NCBI GenBank assembly: GCA_016293975.1
Contig: JAEDCW010000062.1
Span: 1 to 5,603 of the forward strand
Origin: Clostridia bacterium
GTDB taxonomy: Bacteria; Bacillota; Clostridia; Christensenellales; CAG-138
Length of the DNA: 5,603 nt
Reading direction: 5' to 3'
Shown here: piece by piece, positions 1 through 5,207 of the stretch
Position numbering within the stretch: position 1 is the stretch's first letter
Layout: every line of letters begins with the position of its first letter
Made by a program: the position numbers and the translations under genes
Notes under the pieces: generated by a model
Told to the model about the DNA's origin: nothing
The model's input: the letters and a program-made list of their open reading frames with translations, nothing else
Database searches by the model: none

Positions 1-168
1 CAGTTGTTCCTTCTGTTTGAACGGGCAATTAAGTTTGCTGATATACTGATTTACCATGTCTGCGTGGGTACCGGCAATGCGTCTCGCCAATTCGCGCTTG
101 CCTTCTTCCGTTTTCGGGTAATGTACAACCACATGGATTGGAGCACTTGTTCTTGCGATACCACGCAC
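1..168 (-). CDS. Small conserved-looking protein of unknown function, 3' end beyond the window
   Basis: The minus-strand frame from 168 stays open to the left edge, so only the N-terminal 56 codons are visible. It contains the soluble, charged stretches VVVHYPKTEEGKRELARRIA and THADMVNQYISKLNCPFKQK. The 'HYPKTEEGKRELARRIA' style resembles short uncharacterised proteins carried on clostridial conjugative or mobilisable elements; this is a memory-based resemblance and the function is unknown. A strong Shine-Dalgarno sequence AAGGAGG lies at 168-174. The only standard start in frame is a GTG at 166-168 that overlaps it. The codon at the ideal distance (157-159) is ATC, giving a natural protein start at I-A-R-T-S-A-P. 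Either ATG has mutated to ATC or a rare ATC start is used. The broken XRE regulator on the other strand is consistent with a mobile-element module. Confidence 0.6.
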   Translation of the reverse strand, partial: MRGIARTSAPIHVVVHYPKTEEGKRELARRIAGTHADMVNQYISKLNCPFKQKEQL

Positions 169-174
169 CTCCTT
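168..174 (-). promoter_or_regulatory. Strong ribosome binding site AAGGAGG
   Basis: The minus strand reads AAGGAGG, a full anti-16S match, then 8 bases, then ATC at 159-157. The distance suits a start at 159 rather than the overlapping GTG at 168, which makes the true start of the left-edge gene ambiguous. Confidence 0.6.
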
Positions 175-189
175 CGATATTTCAATCTA

Positions 190-460
190 TGAGAGAGAAG
201 TTGTCCGCTATTACAAATATACATTGTCTGTTTCCTTACTTAGAAGTTGGAAATTCGTGCTTTTATGTTGTCCGGAAGCCTCGAATCTTCTTTCGTGGCG
301 TCATTTTATCAGGAGAATATCAAAGACACTTTGGGCGCCTATTGAGCGCAAATTGACCGGTTACGGAAAGGAAGGCCTCTCATGGAATACCATGTTTTCA
401 GTTCGGTCATCACCGTCATTCGCAAATAAATCAATGATGAGCGCACCGTTATGAAAGAAA
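190..460. other. Intergenic stretch without a convincing gene
   Basis: This is about 270 bases between the left-edge small gene and the broken XRE gene, which point away from each other, so promoters for both would be expected here. I see no pair of clear -35/-10 boxes. Short plus-strand frames have no coding character. A minus-strand frame ending with TAA at 361-363 contains ALIIDLFANDGDDRTENM and could be a scrap of a lost gene, but it has no start or ribosome site, so it is not called. Confidence 0.4.
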
Positions 461-461
461 A

Positions 462-846
462 ATGAAGGGAGCAATCAAGGCAGTTGATTCACAAACGATT
501 TTTGCGATTAACCTAAAAAATACAGAATTGGCAGGAAATGCACAAAATAGAATAGACGAAGAAATAGGTGTTTCGAATAGCACTCTCTCAGATTGAATAG
601 CTGCGATGTCTTATCCTCGCCCGGCCCGACTGCTGCGGTTAGCCTCGGTGCCGGGTGTGTCTAAGTCGGGTTTGACAGGTGAACGGATGGCTGTGCGGAT
701 GGGCGAATTGCACAATCCTATGACATTATTGCATTGGCAAAAGATTTGAGCAGTGACGAATCAGCACGAATGATTATTAAGAAACTGATACAACTTGACA
801 CAGGCGAAAACAGCTGATTCTTGACCTTGTACATAGATTAAAATAA
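462..846 (+). pseudogene. Broken XRE/Cro-type helix-turn-helix transcriptional regulator
   Basis: The plus strand encodes pieces of one cI/Cro-like repressor of about 125 residues in more than one frame. From 462 the frame gives QTIFAINLKN, then EEIGVSNSTLSD, the recognition-helix region of an XRE domain. It then hits TGA at the place where the family usually has Trp (SDW). Reading through gives IAAMSYPR and later GVSKSGLTGERM, matching the family pattern 'YPR..(10)..GVSKSDL'. Between about 680 and 715 the frame shifts to RIAQSYDIIALAKDLSSDE and ARMIIKKLIQLDTGE. After another shift near 807-811 it ends QLILDLVHRLK with TAA at 844-846. One in-frame stop, two frameshifts and an AAG at 477-479, where the GAAGGGAG ribosome site (464-471) would expect ATG, mark it as dead. 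It was probably the repressor of a mobile element. Confidence 0.72.
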
Positions 847-885
847 TGATTCCCCGCCGTTATGGCTGGATTTTCGATATACAAA

Positions 886-919
886 GAGACTGCAATCCCG
901 AGTTCGGGATCGCAGTCTC
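886..919 (-). terminator. Rho-independent terminator of the dockerin gene
   Basis: GAGACTGC at 886-893 pairs perfectly with GCAGTCTC at 912-919. Inside it, ATCCCGA pairs with TCGGGAT after a single A/C mismatch, giving a stem of about 15 pairs with a tiny loop. On the minus strand the stem is followed by TTTGTAT, a modest T-run. It lies 29 bases beyond the stop of the dockerin gene (949-951), and could also stop read-through from the plus-strand pseudogene. Confidence 0.7.
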
Positions 920-948
920 AACTTTATCTGAAACAGCTACTTTCTATT

Positions 949-2577
949 TCAGATTTCCATAGCCGCCCTTAGAATCATTACTACATCCAGCAAGTTGACA
1001 ATGCCGTCCGCATTCATATCCGCATAAGCAAGCGCCTGTTCATCAAGGCTCTGTACTTCGAGAACATATCTGAGCAAAAGCATTGCATCCTGCAAGGTGA
1101 TCTGGCCATCCATATCGACATCGCCATTCTGATATTGCTCAGCTTCATAAGGAATGAACATACCGCAGAGTTCAATATTGCCGCCGATCATTCCGCATGC
1201 TTCACATTCTGCGGTTTCAACATTAACTTCATACAAGCAGTTGACGGAAGCATCCTTATACTGCGCCCAGAAAAGCCTTCCGTTTGCATGGTCATAGGTC
1301 ATGGACTGTACATAGTATGCGGAACAGCCTGTGCTTCCGATATCCGTGGTCGTACCATTCTCAAGATTGATCTCTACAAGATGGGAGTCGGTGCCGTATG
1401 TAACGCCATAAGCCGTGCCGTCGGTCGCGATAGCAAAGCCCTGTATTGACTGGAAGCAGGTGATATTGATCACTTCGCTGTATGCGCCCGTTTCAAGATC
1501 AATGATGTAAATTGACTGACCGTTGCTTGCGTTAACACCAAGAGCATACATTGTCTGGGTGCTGTAATCGTAATCCATTTCGGTCATCAGCACAGGTGCG
1601 CTTGAGGTTGAAAGGATCTCCGGTTCCATTGTCTCAATATCCATTCTGTAGAAGGAGTATCCGTTATTGGCATTGAGATAACCATAGACGGTATTGCCGA
1701 CAGATGCTGCGGCGAACGAACCCGGCATATCGGAATATGTGGCAACGGACTCGGGTGAGCTGTCCTTGAAGCTGCACCACATTCCCATGCTGCTGTCATA
1801 CGAGCTTGCAGAATAACCGTAGATGGTTATCGGAGCTCCGCCTGCGGTTACGGTGACCTCGCATTCATCAGTGAAGCCGCCATCAACCGTAGTAACTGTG
1901 ATCGTCGCGGTTCCCACACCGATACCGCGAACAACGCCGTTTTCGTCAACGATCGCGACGCTCTCATCCGAGCTTTGGAATGTAACGTCTTTATTGGTTG
2001 CGGATTCCGGGGTGACTATCCATTCAAGCTGGACCCTGCGGTTTTCCCTGACCTCAGCAGTCTCCTGAACGGTAACTCCTTCAACTGCAGGAGCGGGGCC
2101 TACATATACGTTGTCCACATATGCGGTATCGTCTCCTGATGCGGCGCTGCTGTCCTTATAGTAAGACCACTGGAAGTGATAGATGCCGTCCGCAAGCGCA
2201 GTATAGGTATAGCTCTGCCAGTCGATGCTGCCGGACCATTGCTGCTGATTGATGCCGTTTACAGAGAATATGAGCTTATCATAATTCTGTTCGCTGCTGA
2301 CCTTATAATCAAAGGTGAGGATCTCACCGGCGCTCATGGTAATGTCAGCTTCAAAGCTGGAAGTTGAATTGTTGATGCCGACGTTGCCGCTCTTTACATA
2401 ACCATTTTCAACAATCCAGGGATATACGCAGTTGGTATTGTCAAAATAGTTGTCGCATCCCTCTGCGTTAACCGCATCGTTGAACTCTGCGGCTGCAACG
2501 GGGTCAATGTAGACAGAGGTGATGGTCGTGTCAATAAACAATGCCGGACCATCATAATCCCACTGTTGAAGCGTCAC
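949..2577 (-). CDS. 5'-truncated dockerin-bearing surface/secreted protein (jelly-roll-like, Big2, propeller-like, dockerin)
   Basis: The frame is 542 codons from GTG 2577 to TGA 949-951. A TAG at 2578-2580 blocks extension and there is no signal peptide, so the real N-terminus is lost. Residues about 30-160 look like the galactose-binding/'choice-of-anchor' modules of gut Firmicutes (YPWIVENGYVKSGNVG, ILTFDYKVSS, AYVDNVYVG). Residues 166-243 match a Big2 Ig-like domain (WIVTPESATNKDVTFQSSD, GVGTATITVTT). Residues 250-475 contain repeating strands such as TVYGYLNANN, TMYALGVNASNGQSIYIIDL and TAYGVTYG, suggesting a beta-propeller-like fold. Residues 485-542 are a type I dockerin: two F-hand loops, GDVDMDGQITLQD (D486, D488, D490, D497) and ADMNADGIVNLLD (D520, N522, D524, N528, D531). 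The dockerin would dock the protein to a cohesin outside the cell. No enzyme domain is seen. The first about 25 residues come from the rearranged junction. A terminator follows at 886-919. Confidence 0.85.
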   Translation of the reverse strand: MTLQQWDYDGPALFIDTTITSVYIDPVAAAEFNDAVNAEGCDNYFDNTNCVYPWIVENGYVKSGNVGINNSTSSFEADITMSAGEILTFDYKVSSEQNYDKLIFSVNGINQQQWSGSIDWQSYTYTALADGIYHFQWSYYKDSSAASGDDTAYVDNVYVGPAPAVEGVTVQETAEVRENRRVQLEWIVTPESATNKDVTFQSSDESVAIVDENGVVRGIGVGTATITVTTVDGGFTDECEVTVTAGGAPITIYGYSASSYDSSMGMWCSFKDSSPESVATYSDMPGSFAAASVGNTVYGYLNANNGYSFYRMDIETMEPEILSTSSAPVLMTEMDYDYSTQTMYALGVNASNGQSIYIIDLETGAYSEVINITCFQSIQGFAIATDGTAYGVTYGTDSHLVEINLENGTTTDIGSTGCSAYYVQSMTYDHANGRLFWAQYKDASVNCLYEVNVETAECEACGMIGGNIELCGMFIPYEAEQYQNGDVDMDGQITLQDAMLLLRYVLEVQSLDEQALAYADMNADGIVNLLDVVMILRAAMEI

Positions 2578-2597
2578 CTATGATTGACACTTCAACA
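2564..2597. repeat. 13-bp inverted repeat with 8-base loop at a gene-fusion junction
   Basis: TGTTGAAGCGTCA (2564-2576) is the reverse complement of TGACACTTCAACA (2585-2597) except for one base, which is a G-U wobble in minus-strand RNA. The loop is CCTATGAT. It covers the apparent start of the truncated dockerin gene and abuts the transposase scrap that begins about 2588. There is no T-run on either side, so a terminator is unlikely. It may be a rearrangement footprint or part of an insertion-sequence end. Confidence 0.6.
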
Positions 2598-2698
2598 ATG
2601 AGTTTATTGCAGTGGATGAGTACAGCCGATGGACGTTTCGCTGCATGTATCAGAAAAAAGCACATACAGCGCGAAGGATTTTCTCTATAGATTTCTGA
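2588..2698 (+). mobile_element. Internal scrap of an IS481/IS3-like DDE transposase
   Basis: The plus-strand frame after TGA 2585-2587 reads NNEFIAVDEYSRWTFRCMYQ and then KKAHTARRIFSIDF before TGA at 2696-2698. The run 'AVDEYSRWTF' matches the segment around the second conserved aspartate of integrase-core transposases (typical form 'AIDEYSRWRY', followed by a 'STYSS..FL' region). Only about 36 codons remain; the N-terminal HTH, the first Asp and the final Glu region are absent. It points opposite to its neighbours, ends exactly where RHS similarity begins (about 2699) and starts next to the truncated dockerin gene, so an insertion followed by deletion probably made this junction. The family assignment is from motif memory. 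Confidence 0.55.
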
Positions 2699-2878
2699 AA
2701 GCGTTCCCGTCGTGTACGCGTAAATCTTTTTATTGAGCAGGTTGCCCCAGCTGTCGTATTCATAGGTTATGGTAGCGTTATTGCTGTTGCCGGTACCATA
2801 ACAGAGGTTCTCACGGATAAGCTGGTTGGTTGCATTGTAAACATATGTTCCGGCAAGTATCTCATTGTTCGGGCAAAC
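2699..2878 (-). pseudogene. RHS/YD-repeat protein fragment
   Basis: The minus frame after TGA 2879-2881 reads EILAGTYVYNATNQLIREN, then ATITYEYDSWGNLLNKKIYA and YTTGTL. This is the typical RHS repeat: 'Y.Y...NQLIREN' followed by 'YEYD..GN.L.KK.YAYTTGTL'. About 60 codons of repeat survive. Beyond TGTLS (about 2696) the same frame continues to TGA 2552-2554 but reads non-RHS sequence that is the reverse of the transposase scrap, so the homology ends there. No start codon or ribosome site is present. In a full RHS protein this repeat lies in the shell that encloses the C-terminal toxin. It probably derives from a downstream or deleted part of the same RHS locus. Confidence 0.75.
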
Positions 2879-2985
2879 TCACAGATGTTTGATAGTTCAA
2901 GGCTCATAAATGGTTTAGGAATATTCCCAACAAGTTCCATAGTATCACAACGGCGATGCTTGCCGGTATGTGCAGTATGATACGC
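2879..2985 (-). other. Unassigned stretch between the immunity-like gene and the RHS fragment
   Basis: Directly after the TAG of the 84-residue gene the same minus frame continues open for about 70 codons, with AYHTAHTGKHRRCDTMELVG and NIPKPFMSLELSNICEFART, before running out of frame over the RHS repeat. The composition looks protein-like, but I recognise no family, and the ATG at the 'MELVG' site has no ribosome site. It may be a scrap of another toxin-locus or mobile gene. Confidence 0.3.
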
Positions 2986-3240
2986 CTATACTTTCCCATT
3001 ACAAAAGGCTAAAAAACTTATCGCCTCTTGTATTTCTAAGCCACATGCATTTTCCTCATAATTCTCATCCAAACCGGAGTAGATATATACATCTCCTAAA
3101 AAATCAATTAAGTGTTCGCACAATTGCTTGTCGGCACAGATTTTGGATGCAACAACCGGAAAATATTGACGTAAATCAGATTCTTGGGCATGCTTTAAAT
3201 ATTTATTTATAATTTCGATAGCTTTTGTTTCACTTACCAT
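2986..3240 (-). CDS. Small helical protein, candidate immunity protein of toxin couple 3
   Basis: 84 residues from ATG 3238-3240 to TAG 2986-2988. GGAG lies about 10 bases before the ATG, inside the end of the preceding toxin-tip frame. The protein is soluble, acidic and predicted mostly helical (MVSETKAIEIINKYLKH, SKICADKQLCEHLIDFLGD, GLEIQEAISFLAFCNG), with four cysteines and no signal or membrane segment. I do not recognise a named family. The case for an immunity role is positional: it starts 3 bases after the stop of a nuclease-like toxin tip, in the same direction, as in RHS/CDI polymorphic toxin modules, where a cytosolic partner binds and blocks the toxin. It is intact while its toxin piece lacks a start, as expected if immunity is still selected. 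Confidence 0.7.
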   Translation of the reverse strand: MVSETKAIEIINKYLKHAQESDLRQYFPVVASKICADKQLCEHLIDFLGDVYIYSGLDENYEENACGLEIQEAISFLAFCNGKV

Positions 3241-3243
3241 AAT

Positions 3244-3471
3244 TTATATTCTCCAATATTTTGAACTTTTTGCCCAGCAAGATACTACCTTTCCCTTCTC
3301 ATTTAAGACAACAGTACTTTGATTTCCTCGGACTTGTGTTGAAATTTTTCCAAGACTATCTGTTTCTGTTACAACTTTTACAGGATTTCCAACAGCATCC
3401 GAAATTGCTGAAGGCTTAACCTCGACCCCGTTTCTCCCAATTGCTTGGTTGAGTCCATAAAATGAACAGAG
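3244..3471 (-). pseudogene. Orphan C-terminal toxin tip, BECR-nuclease-like, of an RHS-type polymorphic toxin
   Basis: The minus frame after TAG 3472-3474 runs 75 codons to TAA 3244-3246 and has no in-frame ATG. It reads FYGLNQAIGRNGVEVKPSAI, SDAVGNPVKVVTETDSLG, then GNQSTVVLNEKGKVVSCWAK and SSKYWRI. The order 'helix with A..DAV.NP, then strand, then G..STVVLNEKGKVV..W' is typical of the small C-terminal RNase-like domains (BECR/colicin E5-D/DUF4258 style) found at the ends of clostridial RHS proteins. The exact family is not certain. No RHS core or linker precedes it, so it is a displaced tip ('orphan CT') rather than a full gene. It lies 3 bases upstream of its presumed immunity gene. Whether it is translated is doubtful. 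Confidence 0.65.
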
Positions 3472-3531
3472 CTATATCAATGTATACTGCATGCGGCAGC
3501 AAACAATAACCGCTTATAGAATACTAATTGA

Positions 3532-4143
3532 TTAATATCCAACATCAATATGCAGATTCACTTTTCCTCGATTGATAGGCACTCTTTCCAATAGTGATTC
3601 CGGAATTATCAACTGACATTCCCGATTGTCTATCAATTTATCCAACAAAAAACTATCGCATACAAAGCAATATATATAACGGCAGTCATCAAAATTCCTC
3701 TGAATAGTGCTCGTTGTATATTTATGCATGTTATTTCTGTGCAGACCCATCAATGCATCTTCCAGAGGCATTGCTTTAAGAACTGAAACAGCATATTTAT
3801 CCTTCAAAATATGAGTTTCATTTCCAGTTGGTGTGCGAATAGCAAGCGGTGGACAAATATCCACATTTGATACTACCAAACAGAGTTTCGAAGGAATCGG
3901 TATTTCTTCTTTCTTCCTGCCTTTTTTTACAATAATCTTTTCACTTGATATTGAAAACTTTTCAATATTGGGCGCAAGGATCGTCCAAGTCCAGATTATG
4001 ACATACAAACTCGGAAAAACAGCCAGCAGAAAATGCAATTTTAGCGCAAGACTGACAACTGCAAATATGAGCAGTGCAGCAATCCCTATCCAAGAAGCGC
4101 AATAGTCGTTAAACCGGAACTCCCCGTATCGTCGATGCTCCAT
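3532..4143 (-). CDS. Two-helix membrane protein with PH-like domain, candidate immunity protein of couple 2
   Basis: 203 residues from ATG 4143 to TAA at 3532-3534. In-frame starts also exist at 4149 (ATG) and further upstream, but GGGAG at 4152-4156 is 8 bases from the 4143 ATG and only 2 from the 4149 one, so MEHRRYGEF is preferred. Residues about 18-36 (GIAALLIFAVVSLAL) and 38-57 (VFPSLYVIIWTWTILA) are membrane helices forming a hairpin. Residues 61-110 (FSISSEKIIVKKGRKKEEIP) look like the start of a bacterial PH-like domain, as in YcxB-type proteins. The rest is cytosolic, ending NLHIDVGY. It follows a hydrophobic toxin tip, so an immunity protein acting at the membrane is plausible (inference). 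It could instead be an unrelated membrane protein. Confidence 0.75.
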   Translation of the reverse strand: MEHRRYGEFRFNDYCASWIGIAALLIFAVVSLALKLHFLLAVFPSLYVIIWTWTILAPNIEKFSISSEKIIVKKGRKKEEIPIPSKLCLVVSNVDICPPLAIRTPTGNETHILKDKYAVSVLKAMPLEDALMGLHRNNMHKYTTSTIQRNFDDCRYIYCFVCDSFLLDKLIDNRECQLIIPESLLERVPINRGKVNLHIDVGY

Positions 4144-4148
4144 GTACA

Positions 4149-4310
4149 TCACTCCCAAATATAAACTAACGCATCATTAAGCCAACCGGAAAAGCTTTTA
4201 ATGCTTCTCCAAATCCAAACGTATATGTAGAAAAACCCACCGGCTCCATGGACTACTGCAATGTTGGAAGCGTATCCTATATATGCTGTTGGTGAACTTG
4301 CAGTTAGTGT
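4149..4310 (-). pseudogene. Hydrophobic C-terminal tip of couple 2, frameshifted
   Basis: After the A5 tract (coding strand, 4310-4314) the -1 frame reads TLTASSPTAYIGYASNIAVV, HGAGGFFYIYVWIWRSIK and SFSGWLNDALVYIWE, ending TGA 4149-4151 in a TGATG overlap with an in-frame ATG of the next gene. A second possibility uses another shift at the T5 tract (plus-strand A5, 4231-4235). Dropping one T gives GAGGFSTYTFGFGEALKAF and PVGLMMR with TAG 4166-4168, leaving the ribosome site free between genes. Neither version matches a toxin family I know. The aromatic, hydrophobic character and the membrane protein next door hint at a membrane-acting tip, but this is conjecture. Confidence 0.4.
4152..4156 (-). 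promoter_or_regulatory. Ribosome binding site GGGAG of the membrane protein
   Basis: The minus strand reads GGGAG, then TGATGTAC, then ATG at 4143. The site overlaps the end of the upstream toxin-tip frame (GAG TGA), and the TGATG overlap would permit coupled translation from 4149 as an alternative. Confidence 0.5.
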
Positions 4311-4459
4311 TTTTCGCCTGATACAGCTGCATTCGCTACTGTTTCCTCAGCAGTCGAATCTGAGGAATCCGTATCCCAATTGTTCATTACATCCATGACA
4401 AGTGTTCCCACCGTTACACCTACACCTCCGCCGATTATTGTTCCTCCTATCGTTAGCCC
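4304..4459 (-). pseudogene. Gly-rich pre-toxin linker of an RHS protein
   Basis: The minus frame after TAG 4460-4462 reads GLTIGGTIIGGGVGVTVG, TLVMDVMNNWDTDSSDS and TAEETVANAAVSGEKH to TAA 4304-4306. RHS proteins commonly carry such a Gly/Val/Ile-rich hydrophobic stretch between the conserved core and the variable tip. It is out of frame with the RHS scrap before it (4453-4560) and with the tip after it. No start codon fits, so it is a remnant, not a gene. Confidence 0.6.
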
Positions 4460-4560
4460 CTAAAGCGGAAGGGCTGCTCCGCTCCATAGGTCACATTTTC
4501 ACCCGTTCCCGTGAAGCTCTTCTCCGTGCTCGCCATGCAGCGGCCCGCAACGATATACAA
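4453..4560 (-). pseudogene. RHS core scar
   Basis: The minus frame after TAA 4561-4563 contains GRCMASTEKSFTG and TYGAEQPFRFRG, then TAA 4453-4455. This matches the beginning of the RHS-associated core ('...ASTLG..NPFRYRGYYYD.ETGLYYLQSRYY'). The frame stops right after FRFRG, and the next readable piece is the Gly-rich linker. The roughly 80 residues that normally lie between (YYYD.ETG, SRYY.P..GRF, DPTG) are missing. This looks like a deletion or recombination joint. It starts 16 bases after the stop of the DUF7336-like gene. No start codon with a ribosome site is seen. Confidence 0.65.
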
Positions 4561-4576
4561 TTACAATATGAGCTAC

Positions 4577-4999
4577 TTACTCTTTGTACCATACATATGT
4601 ATCGTATCCGTCGCTCCAATTAATTTCTCCTATCGGATATTTGTCAACATATGCTTTTCTTAATTCACCATCCGCAGTTAAACATTTGGGCCAAGTATTT
4701 GCCACGGATTGTGCAGTTTGCTCATCCGCAAAAACACCCAACAACGGAACATCCGACCGGTCATCAACAGGGTCACAGGTGACTTCGTACACTGCATTGA
4801 TATTTTTTTCATCTTGATTCGTTTCTAAACTTAGCTCATCGATGTTAAAACCCTTTGGCAAATCGCAAAAGCCCGGTTTGCTCAGCAAAAAATCAATTGC
4901 CTTGTAACAGTCAGATTCTGTGCGGAAATAGCCAATCCCTTTATCTTCAAACGAACCGTCTTCAAATATATGCCTGTGTGTCAATTGAAAAATCTTCAT
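4577..4999 (-). CDS. DUF7336-like double-repeat protein, candidate immunity protein of couple 1
   Basis: 140 residues from ATG 4999 to TAA 4577-4579. The first half (residues 2-58: LTHRHIFEDGSFEDKGIGYF, then KPGFCDLPKGFNIDELSLE) has the pattern of small clostridial proteins I recall as DUF7336: strand, 'IG.Y', helix, 'PGF.D.P.GF.IDE..L'. The second half (69-136: VYEVTCDPVDDRSDVPLLGV, then AYVDKYPIGEINWSDG) seems a diverged copy, with 'LLGVFADEQTAQSVA' facing 'IGYFRTESDCYKAI' and 'YPIGEINW' facing 'FNIDELSL'. It is soluble and acidic with no signal peptide. It begins 4 bases after the stop of a toxin tip, so an immunity role is inferred. The ribosome site is weak (GGGG about 14 bases upstream), suggesting coupling to translation of the toxin frame. 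Confidence 0.75.
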   Translation of the reverse strand: MKIFQLTHRHIFEDGSFEDKGIGYFRTESDCYKAIDFLLSKPGFCDLPKGFNIDELSLETNQDEKNINAVYEVTCDPVDDRSDVPLLGVFADEQTAQSVANTWPKCLTADGELRKAYVDKYPIGEINWSDGYDTYVWYKE

Positions 5000-5003
5000 A
5001 GTT

Positions 5004-5207
5004 TTACTTAAGCCCCAATGACCTTATAAGCCATTTAACTATTATGTTATATTCGCTTCTTGGGCCAACCTTCCAGCCTTCGATTCCGTACTTATCATTC
5101 AGAATTCGTGTTGCATTCTGATGTGCAGTTTCAGTCGGGTCAACCATGCTTCGGTTAACCCAGCTTGGCTTGTCAGTTGACATTTCTTTCCCGGTTTTTT
5201 GGAACAC
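5004..5207 (-). CDS. C-terminal toxin tip of the RHS protein (couple 1), separated by a frameshift
   Basis: The frame ends TAA 5004-5006 and encodes GKEMSTDKPSWVNRSMVDPT, ETAHQNATRILNDKYGIEG and WKVGPRSEYNIIVKWLIRS, then LGLK. The series 'PSWVNR.MVD....A.QNA..ILN.KYG..NWKKGP.SE(Y/F)N.IVKWI.R.L' is a recurring end of Firmicutes RHS-associated core proteins. The toxic activity is not known to me. The ATG at 5207 is an unlikely start: no ribosome site is seen, and the reading really continues from the linker, YFSKCSKK(T)GKEMSTD, once one A is added to the A6 tract at 5195-5200. It is immediately followed by the DUF7336-like immunity candidate. Confidence 0.65.
   Translation of the reverse strand: MFQKTGKEMSTDKPSWVNRSMVDPTETAHQNATRILNDKYGIEGWKVGPRSEYNIIVKWLIRSLGLK

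Noticed and set aside
1135..1449. Plus-strand open frame of 104 codons
   Set aside because: It lies fully antisense to the dockerin gene, whose domains are clear, and it shows no domain of its own.
1823..2068. Plus-strand Val/Thr/Ser-rich open frame
   Set aside because: Antisense of the Big2 domain; composition is explained by the opposite strand.
2564..2597. Hairpin as a transcription terminator
   Set aside because: No T-run follows on either strand, and it sits at the start, not the end, of the dockerin frame.
3833..4105. Plus-strand open frame of 90 codons
   Set aside because: Antisense to the two-helix membrane protein, which has a ribosome site and believable membrane segments.
4402..4623. 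Plus-strand Leu/Arg-rich open frame
   Set aside because: It crosses the RHS scar and the end of the DUF7336-like gene on the other strand, and has no ribosome site.
5195..5207. Classical programmed -1 ribosomal frameshift signal
   Set aside because: The A6 tract is not an X-XXY-YYZ heptamer in the linker frame, and I see no strong stem-loop just downstream; simple slippage or error remains possible.
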